Source: an uncultured Oscillospiraceae bacterium (GTDB lineage: Bacteria > Bacillota > Clostridia > Oscillospirales > Acutalibacteraceae). Taken from it: DNA of 32,715 bases. The stretch spans positions 1 to 32,715 of the forward strand of contig CATWUX010000007.1 in the NCBI GenBank assembly GCA_958354085.1, written 5' to 3'. The position numbers and the translations under genes were made by a program. The notes under the pieces were generated by a model. That model was not told the DNA's origin. It saw nothing but the letters and a program-made list of their open reading frames with translations, and searched no databases. Positions 1-6,371 of this stretch are shown here, piece by piece (position 1 is the stretch's first letter; each line of letters opens with the position of its first letter).

Positions 1-54
1 CACCCCACTTATTAGATAGTATATCATACTGTCTAACAAATGGGGTGCAGTTCA
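1..54 (-). mobile_element. Possible terminus of an IS3-family insertion sequence (partial)
   Basis: Read on the minus strand from position 54, the sequence begins TGAACTGCACCCCA and continues into GTTAGACA. This resembles the TG-starting terminal repeats with a C-run and a GTTAGACA-like block that I associate with the IS150 group of IS3 elements. A TATACT box follows at about 20-25, as expected for an outward-to-inward element promoter. The whole 1-47 stretch is also an imperfect palindrome: 7 bp CACCCCA/TGGGGTG at the outside and an 11-bp inner arm with one wobble. No transposase is visible because the element would lie left of the window. The family call is from memory of terminal motifs only. 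Confidence 0.3.
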
Positions 55-83
55 GAAACGGTTTGCCGGCTTTTTATACTAAT

Positions 84-107
84 GGTGCCGCTGAGAAAAG
101 CGGCGCC
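84..107 (-). terminator. Hairpin, possible terminator of the broken gene 122-486
   Basis: A 9-bp stem (84-92 with 99-107, one G-T pair) and a 6-base loop lie 15 bases past the stop at 122-124. The minus-strand tail is only moderately U-rich (ATTAGTATAAAAAG), so termination efficiency is doubtful. Confidence 0.35.
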
Positions 108-121
108 CCCCGCCTTATTCC

Positions 122-486
122 TTAATATTCTTTTCCGTCGGGAACGATTCGAATGTTAGGAAGGTTGTCTTTCACCCTTTGCGCGATTTCGATCATGACT
201 GGCCATTCGTCCGGCTCCAAATCAACTTTTCGGGAATGGGGAAGAATCGCTTTCACGGCCTTTTCTATTCGGGGGAATGTACCGTACCCACGTGCGGTTT
301 TCGTTCTTAATAATAAGGTCAGCGACTAAAACAGCCCGAATATATTCAATAGTAAGGTCTCCTTCTGCATTATCTTCCAATACTCCTCCCCCCTCATTAC
401 TGAATTTTCCCCGTATTCTCTGGTGTTTGTCACGTAATATATAATTCAATACCGTCAATAAATTCTTGCAATGAATCACCTAACAT
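122..486 (-). pseudogene. Unknown protein gene broken by two frameshifts
   Basis: Three minus-strand frames join into one plausible protein of about 120 residues. The first frame starts at ATG 486-484 behind an AGAGGG ribosome-binding site, reads MLGDSLQEFIDGIELYI and stops near 431. The second carries on at RDKHQRIRGKF and through GDLTIEYIRAVLVADLIIKN. Near 296-305 the sense passes to the third frame, KTARGYGTFPRIEKAVKAIL, ending NIRIVPDGKEY at the stop 122-124. Each switch equals one extra base (or two missing ones). All three segments have a charged, protein-like composition, which chance frames would not give in the right order. I do not recognise the family. It sits between an IS-like end and a tRNA operon, so it is probably a decaying accessory gene. 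Sequencing error is the alternative, but two errors in 365 bases are unlikely. Confidence 0.55.
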
Positions 487-510
487 GTTTTATCCCTCTT
501 TCATTGCTTT

Positions 511-603
511 TTACGGTTTCAATAATTGCGCTCCATTATCTACTACTTCAATCACAATATTTGGCGAGAGGTTGCGAAAAAGATGCCGCTTGGTCGCGGG
601 CAT
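511..603 (-). pseudogene. Short open frame, probable 3' remnant of an unknown gene
   Basis: An ATG at 603 opens a 30-codon minus-strand frame ending NIVIEVVDNGAQLLKP and a TAA at 511-513. It stops 24 bases before the start of the broken gene 122-486, a spacing typical of an operon. The frame reaches back to within 6 bases of the tRNA terminator, and no convincing ribosome-binding site precedes the ATG. I read it as the tail of a larger gene whose 5' part was lost at a junction near 605, although an intact small protein cannot be excluded. No family recognised. Confidence 0.3.
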
Positions 604-608
604 CCCAT

Positions 609-652
609 TCGGAAAAGAAAAACCTGCGGCGCGCGACTTGCTCACCGCAGGT
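609..652 (-). terminator. Intrinsic terminator of the tRNA operon
   Basis: On the minus strand an 8-bp stem ACCTGCGG/CCGCAGGT (plus-strand positions 645-652 and 622-629) is followed by TTTTTCTTTTCC. It begins immediately after the 3' CCA of tRNA-Gln. Confidence 0.75.
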
Positions 653-653
653 G

Positions 654-727
654 TGGCTGGGATGGCAAGAATCGAACTTGCACGGGCAGAGTCAAAGTCT
701 GCTGTCCTACCACTAGACTACATCCCA
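654..727 (-). tRNA. tRNA-Gln (anticodon TTG)
   Basis: The minus strand folds as a full cloverleaf: acceptor TGGGATG pairs with CATCCCA, discriminator G, and CCA is encoded. The anticodon stem GCAGA/TCTGC closes loop CTTTGAC with anticodon TTG (Gln). The T-loop is TTCGATT. It is the last tRNA of the operon and is separated from tRNA-His by a terminator-like hairpin. Confidence 0.95.
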
Positions 728-763
728 ATATAACAGGCAGCAGGAAAGCCGCCGTGTTTGTTT

Positions 764-796
764 GAAAAAGGGACATACGGCGACCGCATGTCCCTT
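764..796 (-). terminator. Terminator-like hairpin between tRNA-His and tRNA-Gln
   Basis: On the minus strand AGGGACAT (788-795) pairs with ATGTCCCT (769-776) across an 11-base loop, part of which can also pair, and is followed by TTTTTC. No promoter motif is visible between it and tRNA-Gln, so it may be a partial terminator or a processing signal inside the operon. Confidence 0.55.
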
Positions 797-802
797 CTCG
801 TG

Positions 803-881
803 TGGGGTGGGAGATGGGATTCGAACCCACGATCTTCAGTGCCACAAACTGACGCGTTAGGCCAACTACGCTACACCCACC
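803..881 (-). tRNA. tRNA-His (anticodon GTG)
   Basis: Minus-strand cloverleaf with anticodon stem TCAGT/ACTGA and loop TTGTGGC, anticodon GTG (His). The extra 5' G (-1) opposite discriminator C73, characteristic of tRNA-His, is encoded, as is CCA. D stem GCGT/ACGC is perfect. The acceptor GTGGGTG/CTCCCAC has an apparent T6-T67 mismatch. Confidence 0.93.
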
Positions 882-890
882 GTATAAAAT

Positions 891-967
891 TGGCGCGCCT
901 GAAGGGACTCGAACCCCTGGCCCTCTGCTTAGAAGGCAGATGCTCTATCCGGCTGAGCTACAGGCGC
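891..967 (-). tRNA. tRNA-Arg (anticodon TCT)
   Basis: Minus-strand cloverleaf: acceptor GCGCCTG/CAGGCGC, discriminator G with encoded CCA, anticodon stem TCTGC/GCAGA around CTTCTAA giving anticodon TCT (Arg, AGA/AGG codons). T arm CAGGGGTTCGAGTCCCTT is canonical. Confidence 0.95.
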
Positions 968-990
968 TTATGGTAACAGGCCTTTCGGGC

Positions 991-1006
991 TTTGCCGGAC
1001 GGCAAA
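991..1006. repeat. Perfect hairpin in the tRNA-Gly/tRNA-Arg spacer
   Basis: TTTGCCG and CGGCAAA flank two bases, a perfect 7-bp stem, with no T-run on the minus-strand side. It is more likely a processing or spacer structure than a terminator. Confidence 0.4.
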
Positions 1007-1019
1007 CAAACGAAAAGCA

Positions 1020-1093
1020 TGGAGCGGGTGATGGGAATCGAACCCACGCGACCAGCTTGGAAGGCTGGAGTTCTACCATTGAACTACACCCGC
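1020..1093 (-). tRNA. tRNA-Gly (anticodon TCC)
   Basis: Minus-strand cloverleaf: acceptor GCGGGTG/CACCCGC, discriminator T, encoded CCA, anticodon stem CCAGC/GCTGG around CTTCCAA with anticodon TCC (Gly). T arm GTGGGTTCGATTCCCAT. It is the first tRNA of the operon, about 43 bases from the predicted -10 box. Confidence 0.95.
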
Positions 1094-1135
1094 GCACGAC
1101 GCTGGCAACAGAGGCAACCCTCCACAGCGTCAACT

Positions 1136-1165
1136 ATGATAGCACATAGCGTCCGGTTTTGTCAA
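1136..1165 (-). promoter_or_regulatory. Sigma-A promoter of the tRNA operon
   Basis: Minus-strand -35 TTGACA (1165-1160), 18-base spacer and -10 TATCAT (1141-1136), upstream of tRNA-Gly with no gene in between. It lies just past the 3' end of the transglutaminase gene, whose stop is at 1181. Confidence 0.75.
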
Positions 1166-1180
1166 GTGCCTGCGCATAAT

Positions 1181-2368
1181 TTATTCCGCTTTTTTTCGAA
1201 GGATCAGCACACCGTAATCCACATAGCTTTCCAGCGTATAGTCCCACATACGCATCCCGGCAGCCTGCAAAGCCCGGTCCATTTCTTCCTGAAACAGCTC
1301 GTGCTTGTTCACAAAGAGAAAGGCATTGGGAAATTTCGTCGACGGAAACTGCAGTTCTACCCATGTTTGGTAGTCGTCTATAAACCGATTCGTATACCGG
1401 TAATACCCGGCCTGCGTGGACACACAGGTATCCACACCGATATTCTCATTATCCAGCGAATGCGTCCGTTCTATCTCGCTGCTGGTCAGATTAAAAAATA
1501 CATGGCGGGGCAAATCGTCACGATCGTTCCAAGTGGCATCGACGTGATAATTCCGCCCGTCAACCGTCACCATATTCCACATATGCGCGATCCCGCTGGT
1601 CAAATCCGTGCCGCTGACCAACGTACACTCCATGCCCACACGGTTTAGCAGCAGCTGCAGCGCGCGGGAATAGCCTTCGCAAACCGCCTTTCCCTCGACC
1701 AGCGCACCGTAAGCGGTAAACGCCTGCGGATATTCCAGCATGGGCCGCTCGCTTTCAGCGGCCGCGTGGTCATAGCGGCAAGCCGCCAACAGCCGATCGT
1801 GCAGATACAGCTGCTTTTCAAACTGCGACGGAAGCTGCTGCGCCTGCGTCAGCAGCGCATTCACTTTTTCCTCCAGCAGACTTACCGCCGCCGCACGTTC
1901 CGACACATTCATCGTATACACCAACGTGAACGTCGTATAATAATCGGCACTGCCCGCATGGTACCCTTTATAGCTGTAGGTACTGCCAATATAAAACAGA
2001 TGCGGGTTATCCCGCGTAAAAGCCGTATACAGCAACCGCGCCTCGGCTTCCGTATACAGCGTAAACGGCAGCTCGACCTGCACCCCCAGATAGTCTCTTT
2101 CGCCGCTGCCGTCGGTATTGGCAATGGTGACATACACATCCTGTTCCATTCCCTGACGGACGGCGGTATACAACGCCGCATAATTCGCCTTCAGCCGGGC
2201 GTCCAGCCGCTGGTAACACCACTGCCCGGCGTATTCCTCCGCCAGCGCCGGTTCCGAAGCCGAAGACGTCCGGGACTCCTCCGACGAGGAGGAATCCGGC
2301 CAAATAAGAGAGCAGCCGGACATCGTCAGCAACCCGACAATGAGCCATACCGTCAACAATTTTTTCAC
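1181..2368 (-). CDS. Transglutaminase-like domain lipoprotein
   Basis: About 395 residues. A GTG start at 2368 is chosen because AGGAGGG lies 7 bases upstream; an ATG six codons earlier overlaps that site. The N-terminus is a lipoprotein signal: KK, a hydrophobic run and lipobox LTMSGC (Cys19), then a Ser-rich linker, so the protein should be anchored outside the membrane. The C-terminal half holds a transglutaminase-like (papain-fold) core with a visible triad: Cys230 in GKAVCEGYSRAL, His262 in AHMWNMV and Asp277 in HVDATWND. In Firmicutes such surface proteins are often linked to envelope work, but whether this one cross-links, cleaves peptides or only binds is not shown. It lies downstream of the LCP gene on the same strand, 159 bases away with a candidate promoter between. 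Family assignment is firm; function is open. Confidence 0.85.
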   Translation of the reverse strand: MKKLLTVWLIVGLLTMSGCSLIWPDSSSSEESRTSSASEPALAEEYAGQWCYQRLDARLKANYAALYTAVRQGMEQDVYVTIANTDGSGERDYLGVQVELPFTLYTEAEARLLYTAFTRDNPHLFYIGSTYSYKGYHAGSADYYTTFTLVYTMNVSERAAAVSLLEEKVNALLTQAQQLPSQFEKQLYLHDRLLAACRYDHAAAESERPMLEYPQAFTAYGALVEGKAVCEGYSRALQLLLNRVGMECTLVSGTDLTSGIAHMWNMVTVDGRNYHVDATWNDRDDLPRHVFFNLTSSEIERTHSLDNENIGVDTCVSTQAGYYRYTNRFIDDYQTWVELQFPSTKFPNAFLFVNKHELFQEEMDRALQAAGMRMWDYTLESYVDYGVLILRKKAE

Positions 2369-2470
2369 CGGCCGTCCCTCCTGCACTTGAAATCCATCGT
2401 ATATTTCAATATTACCACAAAGCAGGCAGTTTTACCAGCAGAATTCCGCATTATTTTTGAGAAAATATCC

Positions 2471-2499
2471 CATATAATTATCATAATATTGTGCATCAA
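2471..2499 (-). promoter_or_regulatory. Candidate promoter for the transglutaminase gene
   Basis: Minus-strand TTGATG (2499-2494), 17-base spacer, TATATG (2476-2471) in an A+T-rich gap. It would give a leader of about 95 bases before the GTG at 2368. Confidence 0.35.
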
Positions 2500-2527
2500 G
2501 ACATTTTGGAAGACTATGGAAAACCTC

Positions 2528-3439
2528 TCAGGATGTGCCGAATACGGTGTGCAGAGACGCCGCTGCAGTTTCCTCCAATTCAAAACGTATCTGTTCACCA
2601 CTGCCCACATAAGAACCGGCCGGCGAAACGACGGCACAAATATCCCCGGTGTTACGCTGTGTCAAATAATCCAACCCGGGCTTTGCCTGAACATAATGCG
2701 AAACTTTGATATCGGATTGCACCAGATTGATCAGCGCATTAAAATCCGTTTCGGCGGACGCCAGCCTTCCGGGCACCATATACTGGTTGATCATCGCCGC
2801 GGCAATCTGTGCCTGAATATCCGCCCGCTGTTGATAGCCGCCGCGCCAGGAGGTATACCGCAGCAAATCGGTCACCTGTCCCGGCGTGAGGTTTTTCAAG
2901 CCGCCGGTTATCTTCAGTGAATCGAGATTTTCGATTACAGTAAAGATCAGACCGCTGTCGTAATAACGGAGAATTCTTTCAATATTCGGATAGGTCACCA
3001 CGGCATAATGGTCCAGGGAAATCCCCAGCTGTTCTTCAATCGCGGCGCGCGTCTCCTGTACGCCCTTCGCGCTGTACAGCTCATACAGACGAAACCACTC
3101 GGTTCCCACCGCCACATTGGTCTCCCGCGGGAGCGCCAGTGTGCGAATCCGCATATTGGCAGGATCGGTGCGCACGATCACAAAGCCCTGCGCCTGTTGA
3201 TCGTCTGTGGTAACGATCAGCAGATTGCGGGCATCCTCCGCGTGAAACTGCACTGTGCTGACGTCCTCGCCCGCAGAGGAGGACGGCGCATTTTTCATCG
3301 TTCTTTCCCGCATAACATTGGTCACGGCCCATAGGCAAAGGCCGCCGAACACCAGCAAAAACACAATAAATGCCAGCAAAAATGTCAGTGTGCCGCTGAT
3401 GCGTCTTTTTTTCTTTTTGGGTTTGCCCAATGTGGCCAC
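2528..3439 (-). CDS. Divergent LytR-CpsA-Psr (LCP) family protein
   Basis: 303 residues, GTG start at 3439 with AAAGGG nine bases upstream. The N-terminus is a short basic cytoplasmic tail (KPKKKKRR) and one membrane helix at about 17-42; the rest should lie outside the cell. The domain follows the LCP pattern: a strand RNLLIVTT, then VIVRTDP, LALPRETNV in place of the usual IPRDT, a helix ending in QLGISLDHYAVVTYPNIERIL, and an R-rich segment WRGGYQQRADIQAQ like the family's R..RQQ motif. LCP proteins transfer wall teichoic acid or other glycopolymers from undecaprenyl phosphate carriers to peptidoglycan. The usual RSDT element is not clear here, so activity is uncertain. It is transcribed from its own promoter, divergent from the AlkD-like gene. 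Confidence 0.72.
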   Translation of the reverse strand: MATLGKPKKKKRRISGTLTFLLAFIVFLLVFGGLCLWAVTNVMRERTMKNAPSSSAGEDVSTVQFHAEDARNLLIVTTDDQQAQGFVIVRTDPANMRIRTLALPRETNVAVGTEWFRLYELYSAKGVQETRAAIEEQLGISLDHYAVVTYPNIERILRYYDSGLIFTVIENLDSLKITGGLKNLTPGQVTDLLRYTSWRGGYQQRADIQAQIAAAMINQYMVPGRLASAETDFNALINLVQSDIKVSHYVQAKPGLDYLTQRNTGDICAVVSPAGSYVGSGEQIRFELEETAAASLHTVFGTS

Positions 3440-3513
3440 AAATACTCGCCCTTTCTGTTCCTGCGCCGCTTTTTCCTCTTCCCTGCATTTTCACAAAACC
3501 GCTAATTTTATTT

Positions 3514-3542
3514 AGTATAACAAGTTTTTTTTGAAAAAACAA
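3514..3542 (-). promoter_or_regulatory. Sigma-A promoter of the LCP gene
   Basis: Minus-strand TTGTTT (3542-3537), 17-base spacer rich in T then A, and TATACT (3519-3514), about 75 bases before the GTG start. The same hexamers and spacing recur at 4391-4419. Confidence 0.65.
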
Positions 3543-3553
3543 GACGCTTTCCA

Positions 3554-3582
3554 TTTTCATACCGGAATCCATGTGCTATACT
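3554..3582 (+). promoter_or_regulatory. Extended -10 promoter of the AlkD-like gene
   Basis: TGC-TATACT (3574-3582) is an extended -10 element; the -35 (TTTTCA, 3554-3559, 17-base spacer) is weak. It sits back to back with the LCP promoter. Confidence 0.5.
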
Positions 3583-3644
3583 GGCCATAAAGGCATATAT
3601 TTTCTTATGCAGGAAACAACATTTCGGGCAAAGGGGTACGGACT

Positions 3645-4373
3645 ATGCACAAAACCGTAAGCGAACCAACGGCTCCGGACCTGCGCTCCCGTCTGGAAGC
3701 GATGGCCGAAGAACCTTACCGCGCCTTCCAGCAAAAGCTGCTCCCCGGCACCGACAATCTGCTCGGTGTGCGCTTGCCGAAGCTGCGCCGTCTGGCGCGG
3801 GAACTGGCACGCGGAGATGTAACCGCATTTTTGGCCGCACCGCCGGGGGACACCTTTGAAGAAATCCAGCTGCGCGGGATGGTCATCGGCTGCGCGCCTA
3901 TGGACGAGGACGAGCGTTTCAAACAGATCGCCGCCTTCGTGCCGCACATCGACAACTGGTCGGTATGCGACAGCTTCTGCGCCGGACTTTCCTTTGTGCG
4001 GACATGCGCCGAACGGGCATGGGAATTTCTGCTGCCGTATCTGCACGCGGAAGAAGAATTTGCCGTGCGGTTCGGCGTGGTGATGCTGCTTTGGTACTTT
4101 TTGGAACCTCCGTGGCTGCCGCGGGTGCTGGATGCGCTGGACACCGTACGCCATCCCGGTTATTACGCGCGCATGGCCGTCGCCTGGGCGATTTCCGCCG
4201 CGTATATCCGTTCGCCGGCAGAAACCGCCGCCTATCTGCGCCGCTGCACGCTGGACGATTTCACCTATCGGAAGTCGCTGCAAAAAATCCGCGAATCCCA
4301 CGCCGTTTCTGCGGCAGACAAAGCCGCCATACGCGGTTGGGAGCCACCCGGCCAGCACGAAAAAAGGCGATAA
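3645..4373 (+). CDS. AlkD-type DNA alkylation repair protein
   Basis: 242 residues, close to the usual size for AlkD-like HEAT-repeat DNA glycosylases, which excise positively charged bases such as 3-methyladenine and 7-methylguanine without base flipping. Visible family features are LLGVRLPKLRRLARELARGD near the N-terminus, EEIQLRGMVIG, the HIDNWSVCDSFC segment with the conserved Asp-Asn-Trp and Cys-Asp, and late helices MAVAWAISAAYI and FTYRKSLQKIRES. Start ATG at 3645 is preceded by AAAGGGG. It is the first gene of the plus-strand run and has its own promoter. Membership in the family is solid; substrate range is inferred only from the family. Confidence 0.9.
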   Translation: MHKTVSEPTAPDLRSRLEAMAEEPYRAFQQKLLPGTDNLLGVRLPKLRRLARELARGDVTAFLAAPPGDTFEEIQLRGMVIGCAPMDEDERFKQIAAFVPHIDNWSVCDSFCAGLSFVRTCAERAWEFLLPYLHAEEEFAVRFGVVMLLWYFLEPPWLPRVLDALDTVRHPGYYARMAVAWAISAAYIRSPAETAAYLRRCTLDDFTYRKSLQKIRESHAVSAADKAAIRGWEPPGQHEKRR

Positions 4374-4390
4374 GTTCCGCTGCCTTGTTA

Positions 4391-4419
4391 TTGTTTTTTT
4401 TGAAAATGCGTGGTATACT
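4391..4419 (+). promoter_or_regulatory. Sigma-A promoter of the DivIVA-like gene
   Basis: TTGTTT (4391-4396), 17-base spacer, TATACT (4414-4419). It lies just past the stop of the AlkD-like gene and leaves a leader of about 70 bases. Confidence 0.7.
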
Positions 4420-4441
4420 GATTTTATTATGCGCTGTTTTG

Positions 4442-4469
4442 GCAGCCGCACATATGAAAAAGCGGCTGC
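4442..4469 (+). repeat. Hairpin in the leader of the DivIVA-like gene
   Basis: GCAGCCGC (4442-4449) pairs perfectly with GCGGCTGC (4462-4469) across 12 A-rich bases. No T-run follows, so it is a leader structure rather than a terminator; it ends 27 bases before the ATG. Confidence 0.4.
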
Positions 4470-4496
4470 GGCAATGGGAAAGGATGGCGGAAACTC

Positions 4497-5390
4497 ATGG
4501 AAAGTGCCTCGTTTCGTACCGGTATGGGCGGTTTTAATCGGCAGGATGTTTTACAATACATCGACAATATGAATGCACGCCACACGGAAGAGCTGGAGCA
4601 GAGCGAAAACGCTGTCCGCCTTAAACAGACGCGCATTGAGGAACTGGAACAAGAGCTGGCAAAGGCGGAAGAATGTCGTTTGCAGGCACAAGCGGCGGAA
4701 GAAGCCGCACGGCACGCGGCGGAGGAAACCGCCCGCACGCTGGAGCAGCTGCGCGGACAGCTGGAGGAGCAAACTGCGCAGAATGTGCAGCAAACACGCG
4801 ACATGGAAGCGGCGCGGTTTGCACAGTCGCAGGCGGAAGCCCGGCTGGCGGAAGCGATACGCGAGCGCGATCATTTACACGTGCAATGTGACGAGCAGCG
4901 CACGGAGATCACCCGTCTGCAACAGGAAAATGCCGCTTTGCAGGCGCAGGATCATCGCCACGAGCTTGCCGCGCTCAAGCAGCGCTGCGCCGCATTGGAA
5001 AACTCCAACGCGCAGTATGCCGCTCTGGTGGGCGACGTCGGGACTTTCATTCTGGAGATCCGCTCGCTGGGGCAGTCCTTTCTGGATACCTGCTATCAGC
5101 GCAGCACGACTTGTCTGGAAACCCTGCAGGACACCGTGACCGCCCTGCGCGGGCTGGTCATCGCGTCGGACGGCGAAGTCGAACAGGCCAGTGCGCGGCT
5201 GCACGCACAGAGCGAGGCTGCCGGCCGCCGGCTGGAGGAGCTGGCCGGGCAGCTGGAGCAGACCGCCGAGCAGGTGACGGCCGCCGCACCGGAGCCGCCG
5301 GCTGCGGAACAAGCGCCGGAGCAAAAGCCAACCGGGGAGCCGGAAAGTCCACCGGAGCCTGCGGCAGCGGCCGCCCACTTTTTTCGATAA
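4497..5390 (+). CDS. DivIVA-like coiled-coil protein
   Basis: 297 residues. The N-terminus FRTGMGGFNRQDVLQYIDNM matches the short motif (GFN..DV..YI) that opens DivIVA-like proteins of Clostridia, where it contributes to membrane or pole recognition. Residues about 25-180 form a long Glu/Gln/Ala-rich heptad coiled coil; about 190-260 is another helical stretch; the last 40 residues are Pro/Glu/Ala-rich and low complexity, ending in FR. No membrane segment or signal peptide. The ATG at 4497 follows AAAGGATGG at a loose distance. It probably acts in cell-shape or division organisation, but the sequence alone does not show which process. Confidence 0.7.
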   Translation: MESASFRTGMGGFNRQDVLQYIDNMNARHTEELEQSENAVRLKQTRIEELEQELAKAEECRLQAQAAEEAARHAAEETARTLEQLRGQLEEQTAQNVQQTRDMEAARFAQSQAEARLAEAIRERDHLHVQCDEQRTEITRLQQENAALQAQDHRHELAALKQRCAALENSNAQYAALVGDVGTFILEIRSLGQSFLDTCYQRSTTCLETLQDTVTALRGLVIASDGEVEQASARLHAQSEAAGRRLEELAGQLEQTAEQVTAAAPEPPAAEQAPEQKPTGEPESPPEPAAAAAHFFR

Positions 5391-5398
5391 GCCGCCGG

Positions 5399-5416
5399 CC
5401 GCCGGAAAACCGGCGG
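5399..5416. repeat. G+C-rich hairpin after the DivIVA-like gene
   Basis: CCGCCGG-AAAA-CCGGCGG, a perfect 7-bp stem with a tetraloop 9 bases past the stop. No T-tract follows, so it may protect the 3' end or act as a weak terminator. Confidence 0.4.
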
Positions 5417-5498
5417 TGACAAAAGGCGGCGTTCCAAAACCGAACATACGCGTTTCCACTGCCCCGCCGCGCGGAGGTTTGCGGGAACTTTTGGAAGG

Positions 5499-6059
5499 AT
5501 GGTTGTTACGAGGGAATTTACGATAAACACCGCACAGCTGCGGGCGATGGCCGGTCAGCTATGCGCCGGTGATCGTGTGCGCCTATCCGGCACGGTCTAT
5601 ACGGCACGGGACGCGGCGCACAAACGCCTGTTTGCCCTGCTGGACGCGGGTGAACCGCTGCCGTTTGCTCTGCGGGACAGCGTGATTTACTATTCCGGCG
5701 CCACTCCTGCACCTGCGGATATGCCGATCGGCGCCTGCGGGCCCACGACCTCCGGACGGATGGACGTCTACACACCCCGCTTGCATGATTTGGGACTGTG
5801 TGCTACTATAGGCAAGGGCGAACGCGCCCCGGCGGTGGCCGAAGCGATCGTGCGAAACGGCGGCGTTTATCTCTGCGCCGTGGGCGGCGCGGGCGCGCTG
5901 GCAGCCAAAAGCGTGGTTTCCTGCGAGGTCATCGCGTTCCCCGAATTGGGCTGCGAAGCCGTCAAGCGGCTGGAGGTACGGGATTTCCCGCTGATCGTGG
6001 CTATAGATTGCCATGGCGGCAACCTGTTTTCCCTTCCGGAAACGCATACGAAACAGTAG
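5499..6059 (+). CDS. Class I fumarase / tartrate dehydratase beta subunit, solitary
   Basis: 186 residues, the size of the small (beta, TtdB/FumA C-terminal type) subunit of iron-sulfur hydro-lyases that interconvert fumarate and malate or dehydrate tartrate. Signature segments are LSGTVYTARDAAHKRL near residue 30, IGACGPTTSGRMD near 77 (the GPTTSGRMD substrate-binding motif), and the VYLCAVGGAGAL strand-loop. The partner alpha subunit that carries the Fe-S cluster cysteines is not encoded next to it: upstream is the coiled-coil gene, downstream a PC4-like gene. The ATG at 5499 directly abuts GGAAGG, leaving no spacer, an unusual arrangement; no better in-frame start was seen. Substrate (fumarate, tartrate or another hydroxyacid) cannot be decided. 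Confidence 0.88.
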   Translation: MVVTREFTINTAQLRAMAGQLCAGDRVRLSGTVYTARDAAHKRLFALLDAGEPLPFALRDSVIYYSGATPAPADMPIGACGPTTSGRMDVYTPRLHDLGLCATIGKGERAPAVAEAIVRNGGVYLCAVGGAGALAAKSVVSCEVIAFPELGCEAVKRLEVRDFPLIVAIDCHGGNLFSLPETHTKQ

Positions 6060-6075
6060 ATTTTAAAGGAGAATT

Positions 6076-6303
6076 ATGGGTATGGCAGAACTGAAGTACG
6101 AGATCGTGAAAGAATGCGGCGTGCTGTCGCAATCCCCGTCCGGCTGGACGAAGGAGCTGAATCTGGTCAGCTGGAACGACCGCGCACCGAAATATGATAT
6201 TCGGGAATGGGCGCCGGAACATGCGAAAATGGGCAAGGGCGTAACGTTGACGCCGGATGAGATCATCCTCCTGCGCGATTTGCTCACGGAAATCGATCTG
6301 TAA
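6076..6303 (+). CDS. YdbC/PC4-like single-stranded nucleic-acid-binding protein
   Basis: 75 residues, ATG at 6076 after AAAGGAG. The whole protein matches the bacterial YdbC family, which has the fold of the C-terminal domain of transcription coactivator PC4: KYEIVKECGVLSQSPSGWTK, ELNLVSWNDRAPKYDIREW and MGKGVTLTPDEIILLRDLL are the typical blocks. Characterised members bind single-stranded DNA and RNA as dimers; the cellular role is poorly known. It starts 16 bases after the fumarase beta stop and probably shares its transcript. A strong terminator follows. Confidence 0.85.
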   Translation: MGMAELKYEIVKECGVLSQSPSGWTKELNLVSWNDRAPKYDIREWAPEHAKMGKGVTLTPDEIILLRDLLTEIDL

Positions 6304-6313
6304 TCAGAAAAAG

Positions 6314-6351
6314 CGGCACCATGCGGGCAGAAAACCGGGGTGCCGTTTTTT
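6314..6351 (+). terminator. Intrinsic terminator after the YdbC-like gene
   Basis: CGGCACC (6314-6320) pairs with GGTGCCG (6339-6345) and is followed by six T. It ends 20 bases before uppP, leaving no visible room for a separate uppP promoter. Confidence 0.8.
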
Positions 6352-6371
6352 AGAAAAGGAGCATCCTGGTT

